A DNA stretch of 64,000 bases from CBDFHV01 sp965247705 (GTDB lineage: Bacteria; Pseudomonadota; Alphaproteobacteria; Rhodospirillales; CAMCUA01), in contig CBDFHV010000032.1 of NCBI GenBank assembly GCA_965247705.1, forward strand, positions 1-64,000, given 5' to 3'. Made by a program: the position numbers and the translations under genes. The number at the start of each line of letters is the position of its first letter. Within the stretch, counting starts at the first letter, position 1. This document shows positions 36,463 to 48,220 of the stretch, piece after piece. The notes beneath the pieces were generated by a model, which saw only the letters and a list, made by a program, of their open reading frames with translations, ran no database searches and had not been told where the DNA came from.

Positions 36463-38068
36463 CCCGAAAGATTCACGAAAAGGTCACCGCCGCCCCCTAA
36501 TATGCGTTATGATTCAGGTGCTTAGACTGTGTCAAACGCAGGGGAACGGCGGTGACGGATTGTACCCTTTCGAAGATCGAATTTCCACGCTGTTGCGGTC
36601 GTCGGGTCGAGGCGGATTTTGCCGGCGGCGATATCTCGTCGCACGGCGGGGCGCCGCTTCTGGCTTTAGCGGACCGCCGGCTCGGCTTGCTGTCGGGCTT
36701 GGCGCGCCGGCTCGACGACGGGCGCCAGGCGGGCAAGGTGGCGCACCGGCTTGTGGCGTTGCTGCGCCAGCGGGTGTACGCGATCGCGCTGGGCCACGAA
36801 GACGTCAATGACCATGCCGGTTTGCGCGACGACCTGGCGCTGCAGACGGCGGTCGGGCGCGACCGGCGTCTTGCCAGCCCGTCGACCGTCGGCCGGCTTG
36901 ATCGGGCGGCGGACCGGGCCTGGGCGTGGGCGGCGCATGTGTCCATGGTCGAGGCCTTCATCGCCGCGTTCGATCGGGCGCCGAAGGAGCTGGTGCTGGA
37001 CTTCGACGCCACCGACGATGCGGTGCATGGGCACCAGGTGGGGCGCTTCTTCCATGGCTATTACGATCACTACTGCTTCCTGCCGCTCTATGTCTTTTGC
37101 GGCGACCGCCTTTTGGTCAGCTACCTGAGGCCGTCGAACGTCGATGGCGCCAAGCATGCCTGGGCGATCCTGGCCCTGTTGGTCGGGCGTTTACGAGAGG
37201 TCTGGCCGGATGTGCGCATCATCCTGCGCGCCGATTCAGGCTTCTGCCGGCACAAGATGCTGTCGTGGTGCGAGCGCCATGATGTCGGCTACATCGTCGG
37301 CCTGGCCAAGAACGCGCGCCTCAACCGGGATGCCGAGCCGGCGATGGCCGCGGCCGAGGCGGCGTATCGGCACAACGGCGAGAAGCAGCGCCTGTTCGCC
37401 GAACTCCGCTACGGCGCCAAGACATGGACCAGGCGCCGCCGCGTGATCGCGCGCCTCGAGCACGGCGCCAAGGGCGCCAACCCGCGCTATGTAGTGACCA
37501 ACCTCGAAGGCGACGGCCGGTCGCTTTACGACCGCCTCTACTGCCAGCGTGGCGAGATGGAAAACCGCATCAAGGAACAGCAGCTCGACCTGTTCGCCGA
37601 CCGCACCTCGTGTCACGACTGGTGGCCCAACCAGTTCCGCCTGATCGCCGCGTCGCTCGCCTACAGCCTGATCGAGGCGATCCGCCGCCTCGCCCTCCAG
37701 CGCACCGACATGGCCCGCGCCCAGGCCGGCACCATCCGCCTCAAGCTGCTGAACATCGGCGCCGTCGTCATCCGCAACACACGGCGCGTCCGCCTGCATC
37801 TATCGACCGCCTGCCCGGACAAGGCCCTGTTCCATCTCGCCGCCGCACGGCTCAAGCCCGGATAGACCGCCGCCAAGACAACACAAGCCCCGTCACGCGC
37901 AGCGACAGCGCACCATTCAGCATGCCTCGAAACCGCCAAAACCGTCCACGAAACGCGGCCAGGCCGCCGCGATGCCCCGCAACCGGCCAAAGCGCCCTCA
38001 ACGCAATCCGAAAACGCCACCAAGACAACAAAAACCGTTACTTTAGAAACGTTCGTGACAAATCCGGA
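36463..38068 (+). mobile_element. IS1380-family insertion sequence (copy A)
   Basis: 1606-bp element flanked by a 4-bp target duplication CTAA (36459-36462 and 38069-38072). The ends are imperfect inverted repeats: CCCGAAAGATTCACGAA at the left, TCCGGATTTGTCACGAA at the right read inward (11 of 17 identical, with TCACGAA shared). It carries one transposase gene on the plus strand, opposite to fliO. About 200 bases follow the transposase with no gene. It is distinct in sequence from copies B and C. Confidence 0.85.
36552..37865 (+). CDS. IS1380-family transposase (copy A)
   Basis: 437-residue DDE transposase. The first acidic site is in ELVLDFDATDDAVHGHQVGR, the second in IILRADSGFCRHKML, and the Glu in CQRGEMENRIKEQQLD, followed by DRTSCHDWWPNQFRLIAASL. 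The family N-terminus (ISSHGGAPLLALADRRLGLL) and length are normal. The frame is complete, so the element could be active. Confidence 0.9.
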   Translation: MTDCTLSKIEFPRCCGRRVEADFAGGDISSHGGAPLLALADRRLGLLSGLARRLDDGRQAGKVAHRLVALLRQRVYAIALGHEDVNDHAGLRDDLALQTAVGRDRRLASPSTVGRLDRAADRAWAWAAHVSMVEAFIAAFDRAPKELVLDFDATDDAVHGHQVGRFFHGYYDHYCFLPLYVFCGDRLLVSYLRPSNVDGAKHAWAILALLVGRLREVWPDVRIILRADSGFCRHKMLSWCERHDVGYIVGLAKNARLNRDAEPAMAAAEAAYRHNGEKQRLFAELRYGAKTWTRRRRVIARLEHGAKGANPRYVVTNLEGDGRSLYDRLYCQRGEMENRIKEQQLDLFADRTSCHDWWPNQFRLIAASLAYSLIEAIRRLALQRTDMARAQAGTIRLKLLNIGAVVIRNTRRVRLHLSTACPDKALFHLAAARLKPG

Positions 38069-38320
38069 CTAAGGAGCACCAGGTACTCCGTGTCGTCCCG
38101 GCGCAGCAGGACCAGGCGACGACGGGAATCCAGCGACATTGCCTCGGTAACCGCCAGCCGCCGCCCCGTCGCCGCGCGCCCGGCGCGGGCATGGCCGAAG
38201 CCGAAACGGCGGGCCACCGCCGTCGCCACGCCGATCAGGGCGAGGACGAAAATCAGGGCCAGTAGGCCGCGAACCAGATCGGTTCCGAAATCTCCCATGG
38301 GCCGCCGCGGGGTGCGGGCG

Positions 38321-38611
38321 CTAGCGGGACGGTGCGGCGGCGCTCGCCGCCACGGCGGCGAGGCGACCTTCCAGCCGACGCTCTAGTCCATCCAGCAGGT
38401 CCAGCAGATCATTCAGCCCATGCTGGGCCTCGGTCCGCCGATTCGGCGGAATGGCCCGCATATCCCCGCACAAAGCCGCCAGGCGAACCCGTAGTGGGGT
38501 CAAATCCCGGGCCATGGCACGGCGGTCGTCGTCCAGGGAGCCCAGGTGTTTGGTGATGGCGGACAGCTCGGTGGCGATCCAATCCCAACGGGGCTCGGTG
38601 TGATGGCTCAT
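38321..38611 (-). CDS. Small helical protein in the fliO cluster, unknown
   Basis: 96 residues, MSHHTEPRWDWIATELSAIT with heptad-like leucines to LLDLLDGLERRLEGRLAAVA. I do not recognise a family. It overlaps the end of the FhlB-like gene by four bases and lies 22 bases before fliO, so it belongs to the same leftward operon and may take part in export or basal-body assembly. Confidence 0.6.
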   Translation of the reverse strand: MSHHTEPRWDWIATELSAITKHLGSLDDDRRAMARDLTPLRVRLAALCGDMRAIPPNRRTEAQHGLNDLLDLLDGLERRLEGRLAAVAASAAAPSR

Positions 38612-38943
38612 GGCTTGAACTCCTTGGGCGCGGGGCCGTGCAGATCGGTGATCGCGCTGTTGGCGCGGTAGACGTAGGCCAGGATCTCGGCGACCGCCGC
38701 CAGGGCCTCGACCGGTACCGGGCTATCCACGTCGATGACGCTCAGGATTTCGGCAAGGTCGGCGTCCTCGCGCACCTTCACACCATGGGCAAACGCGATT
38801 TGGAGAATCTGCTCCGCCACCGCGCCACGGCCCGTGGCCACCACCTTGGGCAGGGAACGGCCCGAGCGGTCATCCTGGATGGCGACGGCCTTCCGTCTTT
38901 CGCCGGTTCCGTCAGCCGGCCGGTCCTCGGATTCCGACACCAT
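38608..38943 (-). CDS. FhlB-like protein (FlhB C-terminal domain homologue)
   Basis: About 111 residues. The conserved stretch RKAVAIQDDRSGRSLPKVVA, AEQILQIAFAHGVKVREDAD and VPVEALAAVAEILAYVYRAN matches the C-terminal cytosolic domain of FlhB without the NPTH cleavage site, as in the FhlB group. A GGAG ribosome site favours ATG 38943; a further in-frame ATG lies at 38991. It may exchange with FlhB-C in the export switch. First gene of the fhlB-like, 96-residue, fliO, fliP operon. Confidence 0.8.
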   Translation of the reverse strand: MVSESEDRPADGTGERRKAVAIQDDRSGRSLPKVVATGRGAVAEQILQIAFAHGVKVREDADLAEILSVIDVDSPVPVEALAAVAEILAYVYRANSAITDLHGPAPKEFKP

Positions 38944-39187
38944 CGCACTCCGGCTGGAAATGAACGGTTGGGACACGATCGGCCCCGTCACGCATGGTCG
39001 ACGACCGGAGTTAAGGAACGGTGAAAGGGCACCCCTGTTCTTGTCGACGCATGGCGGATCATGTGGGCCCCGCTTTACTGAATCTTAAAGGCGCTCCCCT
39101 TAGCCTCGGTAATCGCCCCCCATGAGGGGATGTGAAGACGGTGTCGGGTCGCGCACCCGCCGCCGCCGAACGGAAAGGGCGCCAGCC

Positions 39188-39595
39188 ATGGATTTCGGCT
39201 CTATTCCCCTGTTCGCGGCGATCAAGCAGCGGGTGTCCTGGGTTACCCAGCGCCAGGAAGTGCTGGCCCACAACATCGCCAACGCCGACACGCCCCAATT
39301 CCGTCCCAGCGACCTGAAACCCTTTAGTTTCAAAGAGATCCTGCGCCGCGAGCCGATGCAAGTGAACATGGATGTGACCCGTAACGATCATCTGGGCGGG
39401 CGCCGCCGCCGGCTTCGCGATTTCGCCGAGCAAGATACCCGCAAGCCGTTCGAGACGGCCCCGGGCGGCAACGCGGTGATCCTGGAGGAGCAGATCACCA
39501 AGATCAGCGAGTCCCAGGTGAAACACCAGTTGGCCATCGAACTCTACAAGAAGCATGCCGCCATGTTCCGGATGGCCATCGGCAGAGGCCGCTAG
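39188..39595 (+). CDS. flgB: Proximal rod protein FlgB
   Basis: 135 residues: MDFGSIPLFAAIKQRVSWVT, rod motif VLAHNIANADTPQFRPSDLK, and the C-terminal helix QVKHQLAIELYKKHAAMFRM. It is the first gene of flgB-flgC-fliE-fliQ-fliR-flhB. An IS1380-family element begins 20 bases after its stop, which should cut the operon off from any promoter upstream of flgB. Confidence 0.93.
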   Translation: MDFGSIPLFAAIKQRVSWVTQRQEVLAHNIANADTPQFRPSDLKPFSFKEILRREPMQVNMDVTRNDHLGGRRRRLRDFAEQDTRKPFETAPGGNAVILEEQITKISESQVKHQLAIELYKKHAAMFRMAIGRGR

Positions 39596-39615
39596 GGGTC
39601 GGCAGAGGCCGCTAG
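39579..39615. repeat. 20-bp tandem duplication at the flgB 3' end
   Basis: The last codons of flgB, its stop and three following G (unit 39579-39598) are repeated from 39599. The second copy is cut by the IS at its CTAG and finishes with GGG at 41219-41221. Without the IS and one CTAG the two units are identical, so the duplication came before the insertion and supplied the CTAG used. Confidence 0.75.
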
Positions 39616-41214
39616 CCCGAATTATTCACGGCGCTGATTGAAAATGCTGGTGAGCGTAGATTAACCTGTTGAAATGCCGTATGATTTTGGTGTCAAGACA
39701 AGATCACATGGCAACAGAACAACCCACGGCTCACCATGAACGAGATTACCCCCTATCTCCCTGGTTTGTCACCCGTTGGAGGCAAGCCGCTTTGCGCCCG
39801 CTTCGACGGCGGACGGCTGTCGTCGGACGGCGGGGTGTTGTTGTTGGGCGAGATCGACAGGCGGCTCGGCATCGCCGACGTGCTCGCTTCCTGCGTCACC
39901 GACGTGCGCGACCCGGCGAGCACGACCCACGCTTACGTAGACATGATCCGGGCGCGCCTGTTCGCTATTGCCTGCGGGTATGAGGATTGCGACGACCTCG
40001 ACGTTCTGCGTTTCGATCCGGCGTTCAAGCTGGCCTGTGGCCGTTTGTCCGAGAGCGGCGACGACCTGATGAGCCAACCGACCCTGTCGCGCCTCGAGAA
40101 CGCGCCGTCATGGCGCGCGCTCGGGCGCATGGGGCTGTCGATGATCGATCTGTTTTGCGCCAGCTTCAAGCGCGTTCCGGCGCGCATCGTTCTCGATATC
40201 GACGACACCGACGATGCCGTTCACGGCGGCCAGCAGCTGGCGCTGTTCAACGCCCATTACGACGACTATTGCTTCCAACCCATCCATATCTTCGAGGCGG
40301 CCACCGGCAAGCCGGTGATGTCACTGCTGCGTCCCGGCAAGCGGCCCTCCGGCGACGAGGCGGCGCGGATCCTGAGACACGTCATCGGCCGCATCCGCCG
40401 CAACTGGCCACGGGTCGAGATCACCGTGCGGGGCGATGGCCACTACGCCACGCCGGAGGCCATGGAATTCCTCGAACGTCAGGGCTGCGGCTACATCTTC
40501 GGGCTTTCCGGCAACGCCCGGCTGAACAGGATCGGCCAGCCGTGGTGCGAGGACGCCGCCGTGCGCCGGGCGGGGCAGGGAAAGGATAAGGTGCGCCGCT
40601 TCTTCCACACCGGCTACCAGGCCAAAAGCTGGTCACGGCAACGCTCGGTCATCGCCCGCGTGGAAGCTACCGCCAAGGGCTGTGACGTCCGCTTCGTCGT
40701 CACCAACCTGAGCGGCCGCGCCAAGGCGCTCTACGAGAAGGTCTACTGCGCCCGCGGGCGGATGGAAAACATGATCAAGGACCACAAGCTCTACACCAAG
40801 TCCGACCGCACGTCGTGCCACCGTTGGGAGGCCAACCAGTTCCGCCTCTTCCTGCATACCGGCGCCTACTGGCTGCTGCATCAGCTTCGCCAAGCGGCGC
40901 CTCGGAAATCGCTGTGGCGAACGGCCACCTTCGAAACCCTGCGCCGGGCGTTTCTCAAAATCGCCGTCCGCGTCGAGGAGCTCAAGTCGCGCCTCAGGAT
41001 CGCCCTGCCTTCGGCCTATCCCTATCAGCCGGCCATGATCGCCATCGCCGGGCGCATCACCGCCCAAGGGCCCTGAACCAAGCGGCAGGTGCCGCCGGAC
41101 GAGCCCCGAACAACAACCTCCAACCTCTCCGACAATCCGTCTCAAAAATCGCCGTCAACCCGGTCGCTACCGCTCGTCCCGCTGAAATCCGATGGCCGTC
41201 ATGAATAATTGGGG
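39616..41214 (+). mobile_element. IS1380-family insertion sequence (copy B)
   Basis: 1599-bp element with a 4-bp target duplication CTAG (39612-39615 and 41215-41218). The terminal inverted repeats are CCCGAATTATTCACG (left) and CCCCAATTATTCATG (right, inward), 13 of 15 identical. Its transposase is on the plus strand, the same direction as flgB and flgC, which it separates by about 1.65 kb. Readthrough from the transposase promoter might still reach flgC. Confidence 0.9.
39736..41076 (+). CDS. IS1380-family transposase (copy B)
   Basis: 446 residues with an intact frame. Acidic sites are seen in RIVLDIDDTDDAVHGGQQLA and EITVRGDGHYATPEAM, with the Glu in ARGRMENMIKDHKLYT. The N-terminus LSSDGGVLLLGEIDRRLGIA is typical. 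It shares architecture with copy A, but the proteins differ throughout, so the two elements are separate arrivals and not recent copies of each other. Confidence 0.92.
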   Translation: MNEITPYLPGLSPVGGKPLCARFDGGRLSSDGGVLLLGEIDRRLGIADVLASCVTDVRDPASTTHAYVDMIRARLFAIACGYEDCDDLDVLRFDPAFKLACGRLSESGDDLMSQPTLSRLENAPSWRALGRMGLSMIDLFCASFKRVPARIVLDIDDTDDAVHGGQQLALFNAHYDDYCFQPIHIFEAATGKPVMSLLRPGKRPSGDEAARILRHVIGRIRRNWPRVEITVRGDGHYATPEAMEFLERQGCGYIFGLSGNARLNRIGQPWCEDAAVRRAGQGKDKVRRFFHTGYQAKSWSRQRSVIARVEATAKGCDVRFVVTNLSGRAKALYEKVYCARGRMENMIKDHKLYTKSDRTSCHRWEANQFRLFLHTGAYWLLHQLRQAAPRKSLWRTATFETLRRAFLKIAVRVEELKSRLRIALPSAYPYQPAMIAIAGRITAQGP

Positions 41215-41245
41215 CTAGGGGCACGACACAGCGAGAGGACAGTTC

Positions 41246-41656
41246 ATGGACGACCTGATCAAAACCATGAAAATCTCCGGCGCGGGGATGAAGGCCCAGG
41301 GCACCCGGCTGCGGGTGATCGCCGAAAACGTCGCCAACGCGAGCTCCCTGCCCACCACGCCGGGAGACACGCCCTATCGGCGCCAGGTGATCACCTTCAA
41401 GAACGAATTGGACCGCAGGATGGGACTGGACATGGTGCAAGTGGACAAGGTGGGCCCCGACAGATCCGAATTTGGGCGATCCTACGAACCCGGCCACCCG
41501 GGGGCGGACCAAGACGGCTATGTACGGACCCCCAACGTGAACGCGCTGGTGGAGATTATGGACATGCGCGAGGCGCAGCGATCCTACGAGGCCAATATCA
41601 ACGTCGTCCGCGCGTCCAAGAAGATGCTGCAGAGCACCATCGATATCCTCAAGTAG
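41246..41656 (+). CDS. flgC: Proximal rod protein FlgC
   Basis: 136 residues: MDDLIKTMKISGAGMKAQGT, rod motif RVIAENVANASSLPTTPGDT, GYVRTPNVNALVEIMDMREA, ending ASKKMLQSTIDILK. The frame is intact. A ribosome site (GAGAGGACAG) precedes the ATG, which lies 28 bases after the IS copy B target repeat. Confidence 0.93.
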   Translation: MDDLIKTMKISGAGMKAQGTRLRVIAENVANASSLPTTPGDTPYRRQVITFKNELDRRMGLDMVQVDKVGPDRSEFGRSYEPGHPGADQDGYVRTPNVNALVEIMDMREAQRSYEANINVVRASKKMLQSTIDILK

Positions 41657-41705
41657 GGGTGCCCCCGGCACCGTCGCCGCCCCGGGACGTGGAAGGAAAA
41701 TAAAC

Positions 41706-42017
41706 ATGTCGGGACCCGCGCAAGCCATCGCCCAGGCCCTTAGCGCTTACCAGAACGCCGCCCAGGGCAAGTCCATGGAGCCCCGAGACGGCGTCGAAGA
41801 TGGCGCTTTCGCCGGCTTGGTCAAGGGCGCGATCCGTGGCGCCATCGAGACCGGTGAGACAAGCGAGCGCATGTCCATGGCCGCCATCCAGGACCGGGCC
41901 GACATCACCGAGGTGGTCACCGCCGTGTCCGAGGCGGAACTGACCCTGCAGACGGTGGTCGCCGTCCGCGACAAGGTCATCGAGGCCTATCAAAGCGTCC
42001 TGCGCATGCCGATCTGA
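41706..42017 (+). CDS. fliE: MS-ring/rod junction protein FliE
   Basis: 103 residues, normal for FliE. The C-terminal half (MSMAAIQDRADITEVVTAVS, EAELTLQTVVAVRDKVIEAY) is the conserved part, with the final QSVLRMPI. It joins the MS ring to the rod. The N-terminal segment is the usual variable Ala/Gly-rich region. Confidence 0.92.
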   Translation: MSGPAQAIAQALSAYQNAAQGKSMEPRDGVEDGAFAGLVKGAIRGAIETGETSERMSMAAIQDRADITEVVTAVSEAELTLQTVVAVRDKVIEAYQSVLRMPI

Positions 42018-42035
42018 TCTGTTGAGATTAGGCCC

Positions 42036-42302
42036 GTGAACGAGGTCACCGTCCTCGAGGTCGGAAGCGAGGCGCTCTACATCGTCCTTCTGACCGCCGG
42101 CCCCATCATGATGGCGGGCCTGGCCATCGGCCTGATCATCGCCCTCTTCCAGGTGTTGACGTCGATTCAGGAAATGACCCTGACGTTCGTCCCCAAGATC
42201 CTGGTCATTTTCCTGTCGATCATCCTGTTTCTGCCCTTCATGATGAACGCGGTGACCGAGTTCGGCCGCAGCCTGTTCGACCGCATCGTTGGCCTGGGCT
42301 GA
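42036..42302 (+). CDS. fliQ: Flagellar export gate protein FliQ
   Basis: 88 residues from GTG 42036, with two membrane helices (LYIVLLTAGPIMMAGLAIGL and VPKILVIFLSIILFLPFMMN) joined by the conserved FQVLTSIQEMTLTF. It starts 18 bases after fliE and overlaps the fliR start by one base (TGATG). The frame is intact. Confidence 0.93.
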   Translation: MNEVTVLEVGSEALYIVLLTAGPIMMAGLAIGLIIALFQVLTSIQEMTLTFVPKILVIFLSIILFLPFMMNAVTEFGRSLFDRIVGLG

Positions 42303-43063
42303 TGCTGCGGGATCTGCTCACGCTCAACATCTTCGCGTTCCTGTTGATCTTCGCCCGGCTGGGTCCGGCGATGATGTTGATGCCCGGTTTCAGCGCCTCC
42401 TTCGTCAGCGCGCGGGTGCGGCTTTTGTTCGCGCTGGCAATCAGCTTCGTTCTCACCCCGGTTCTGGCCGAATCCCTGCCCGGGCTGCCGGCCAGCGTTT
42501 CTGGGCTGTTCCTACTCCTCGCGGCGGAAACCCTGATTGGCGCGTTCCTCGGCGGACTGACCCGGATTCTGGTGTCCATGCTGCAGACGGCGGGCACGGT
42601 GATCGCCTACGTCTCGAGCATGGCGAACGCCTTGATACAGGACCCCATCGCCGAACAGCAGAGCTCCACGATTGCCGGATTCCTTGGCAACGTGGGCGTG
42701 CTGATGCTGTTCGTGACCGACATGCATCACCTCATGCTGAACGCGCTCGTCGACAGTTACAGCCTGTTTCAGCCGGGCCAGCCGCTGGTGATGGGAGACT
42801 TCAGCGAGATGATGGCGCGCCGGGTAGCGGACAGTTTTGCCCTCGGCGTGCAACTGGCCGCGCCGCTGGTGATTACCGGCTTCACCTACTACGTGGGGCT
42901 GGACCTGCTGGGGCGACTGATGCCGACGATGCCGGTCTTCTTCGTCGGCCTGCCGATACAGCTGGTGATCCAGGTCTCGGTGCTGTCCCTGGCCCTGTCA
43001 GGCATGATGATGGTGTTCCTCGAGCGTTTCGAGGACGGAATGCTGCGAATGACGAATTTCTAG
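42302..43063 (+). CDS. fliR: Flagellar export gate protein FliR
   Basis: 253 residues, five or six membrane helices. Family features are FLLIFARLGPAMMLMPGFSA near the start, the central LLLAAETLIGAFLGGLTRIL, and FALGVQLAAPLVITGFTYYV. It completes the FliPQR gate. The frame is intact, and the gene is followed by a 30-base gap to flhB. Confidence 0.93.
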   Translation: MLRDLLTLNIFAFLLIFARLGPAMMLMPGFSASFVSARVRLLFALAISFVLTPVLAESLPGLPASVSGLFLLLAAETLIGAFLGGLTRILVSMLQTAGTVIAYVSSMANALIQDPIAEQQSSTIAGFLGNVGVLMLFVTDMHHLMLNALVDSYSLFQPGQPLVMGDFSEMMARRVADSFALGVQLAAPLVITGFTYYVGLDLLGRLMPTMPVFFVGLPIQLVIQVSVLSLALSGMMMVFLERFEDGMLRMTNF

Positions 43064-43093
43064 TGGTCTGACCTAGAGACAGACGGAACCCTC

Positions 43094-44163
43094 ATGGCCG
43101 ACGAAGACGACGCCTCAAAAACAGAAGACCCGACCGCCAAGAAGCTGGCCAAGGCCCGTGAAGAGGGTCAGGTGCCCCAGTCCCAGGAGATTCGCAGCTG
43201 GATGATCCTGCTGGCCGGTGCCATCGGGGTTGCCCTGATGGCGCCTGGGATCATGATCGACCTCACCAGGATCAGTACGCGCTTTATCGAAATGCCCCAC
43301 GCCATTCCCGTGGACCTCGAGCACCTGCGGCTGATCCTGGTCGACGTGGTGCAGGACCTGATGCTGATCCTGGGGCCCCTCATCGGCCTGCTCATCGTCG
43401 CCAGCGTGGCCTCCAACGTGGGCCAGTTCGGCCTTCTGATGTCGCCGAAGAAGCTGCACCCCAAGCTGAGCAAGGTGTCGTTGGTGTCGGGCTTCAAGCG
43501 CCTGTTCGCCATGCGCGCCGTGGTCGAGTTCGTCAAGGGAATCGCCAAGCTGACGGTGGTGGCCGTGGTCGCTTTCGGCTTGACGCTGCCGCTCATGGAG
43601 GACTTGGCGTTGATCCCCGATATGCCGCTGATCGACGCCCTCCGGCGGCTCCACGCCGTCGTCATCCGTCTCACGGCGGGGACCATCGCGGTGATGACCG
43701 TGATCGCGCTCCTCGACTTCGTCTATCAAAAGTACACCTACACCAAGGGCCAACGCATGAGTCGCCACGAGGTGAAGGACGAGCACAAGCAGGCCGAGGG
43801 CGACCCCCACGTGAAGGCCCGCATCCGCGCCATCCGCAACGAGCGCGCCCGCCACCGCATGATGCTCCAGGTGCCGGAGGCGGATGTTGTCGTCACCAAC
43901 CCCACCCACTACGCCGTGGCGCTCCGCTACGACATGGCCAACATGCAGGCGCCCCGCCTGGTGGCCAAGGGAGTGGATCACCTGGCGTTTCGCATCCGCG
44001 ATGTGGCCGTGGAACACGACGTCCCGGTGGTGGAGAATCCCCCGGTGGCCCGGGCTCTTTATGCGGCCGTGGAACTGGACGAAGAAGTGCCGGCGGAACA
44101 TTATAAGGCGGTGGCCGAAATCATCGGCTACGTAATGCGCATGCGGGGCGACCTCCCGCCGGG

Positions 44164-44167
<4 letters not shown>
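43094..44167 (+). CDS. flhB: Flagellar export switch protein FlhB
   Basis: 357 residues: N-terminal DDASKTEDPTAKKLAKAREE, four membrane helices, and the cytosolic domain with the self-cleavage site VVTNPTHYAVALRYDMANMQ. The autocleavage between Asn and Pro sets substrate specificity. The stop overlaps the start of cckA by four bases (ATGA). The frame is intact. Confidence 0.95.
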
Positions 44168-46722
<2,555 letters not shown>

Positions 46723-46822
46723 GGGTTGCGGGGGAATGACCTTGACCGGATCGTCCGCAATTTCACTCCCGGACTTTGTCGTTACCGGAGCCGGAACGTA
46801 TGGGCAACAAACAACCTCTGAC

Positions 46823-46851
46823 TTGACCCAGATCAGGTTTTGAAAAATAGT
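46823..46851 (+). promoter_or_regulatory. Sigma-70 promoter of recA
   Basis: TTGACC (46823-46828) and AATAGT (46846-46851) are separated by 17 bases. The SOS box starts 13 bases downstream, so a bound repressor would cover the transcription start. Confidence 0.5.
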
Positions 46852-46863
46852 CCTTGCCAGTGA

Positions 46864-46878
46864 GAACAAAATGTGAAC
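46864..46878 (+). promoter_or_regulatory. LexA/SOS box GAAC-N7-GAAC
   Basis: GAACAAAATGTGAAC is a perfect match to the alphaproteobacterial LexA operator (direct repeat GAAC-N7-GAAC). It lies 53 bases before the recA ATG, so recA is expected to be SOS-induced. Confidence 0.9.
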
Positions 46879-46931
46879 AAATGGTCGCGTTTTGCATCGG
46901 CATAGGCCTTGAGGCATAAGGAGGGCTGGTC

Positions 46932-48047
<1,116 letters not shown>

Positions 48048-48073
48048 GCGTCCGGCACTGCACGGTCGATTAA

Positions 48074-48095
48074 GGGGCGGGTGACAACCCGCTCC
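48074..48095. repeat. REP-like palindrome after recA
   Basis: GGGGCGGGT (48074-48082) and ACCCGCTCC (48087-48095) form a 9-base stem with one mismatch and a GACA loop. It starts 26 bases after the recA stop and shares its core with the palindromes at 2939 and 20881. It may end the recA transcript. Confidence 0.5.
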
Positions 48096-48220
48096 GACCC
48101 CCGTGGGCGCCGCGCGGAAGCTCCTTCACGGAACACCTGACGGCGGCTGGTTGGTGGCCTATAGTCGCCCTCCGACGGCGCATGCCCGGGGCGGCGCGTC
48201 CGGATCACAGGGGGATGGCC

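Larger units (their letters stand above)
36311..38298 (-). pseudogene. fliO: Flagellar protein FliO split by an IS1380-family element
   Basis: FliO helps assemble FliP. The 5' part, from ATG 38298, encodes MGDFGTDLVRGLLALIFVLA (membrane anchor) and the cytosolic stretch RRLVLLRRDDTEYLVLLSP. It then runs into the IS and stops at 38038 after seven foreign residues. Deleting 36463-38068 and one CTAA copy joins it to a 148-base remnant (36311-36458) that continues the same frame as GPGPDLLLDAGIGPGSASFA and ends in TGA overlapping the fliP ATG. The rebuilt gene is exactly 126 codons. This is direct evidence of a disruption rather than a short natural FliO. Confidence 0.88.

Noticed and set aside
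36314..36551. Plain intergenic region between fliP and the IS transposase
   Set aside because: Bases 36311-36458 are the 3' remnant of fliO and the rest is the IS left end.
38038..38298. FliO as a complete 86-residue protein
   Set aside because: The last seven residues are encoded by IS sequence; the true 3' end lies beyond the element.
39020..39060. Sigma-54 promoter before flgB (GGGCACCCCTGTTCTT)
   Set aside because: The -24 half is acceptable, but the -12 GC is missing.
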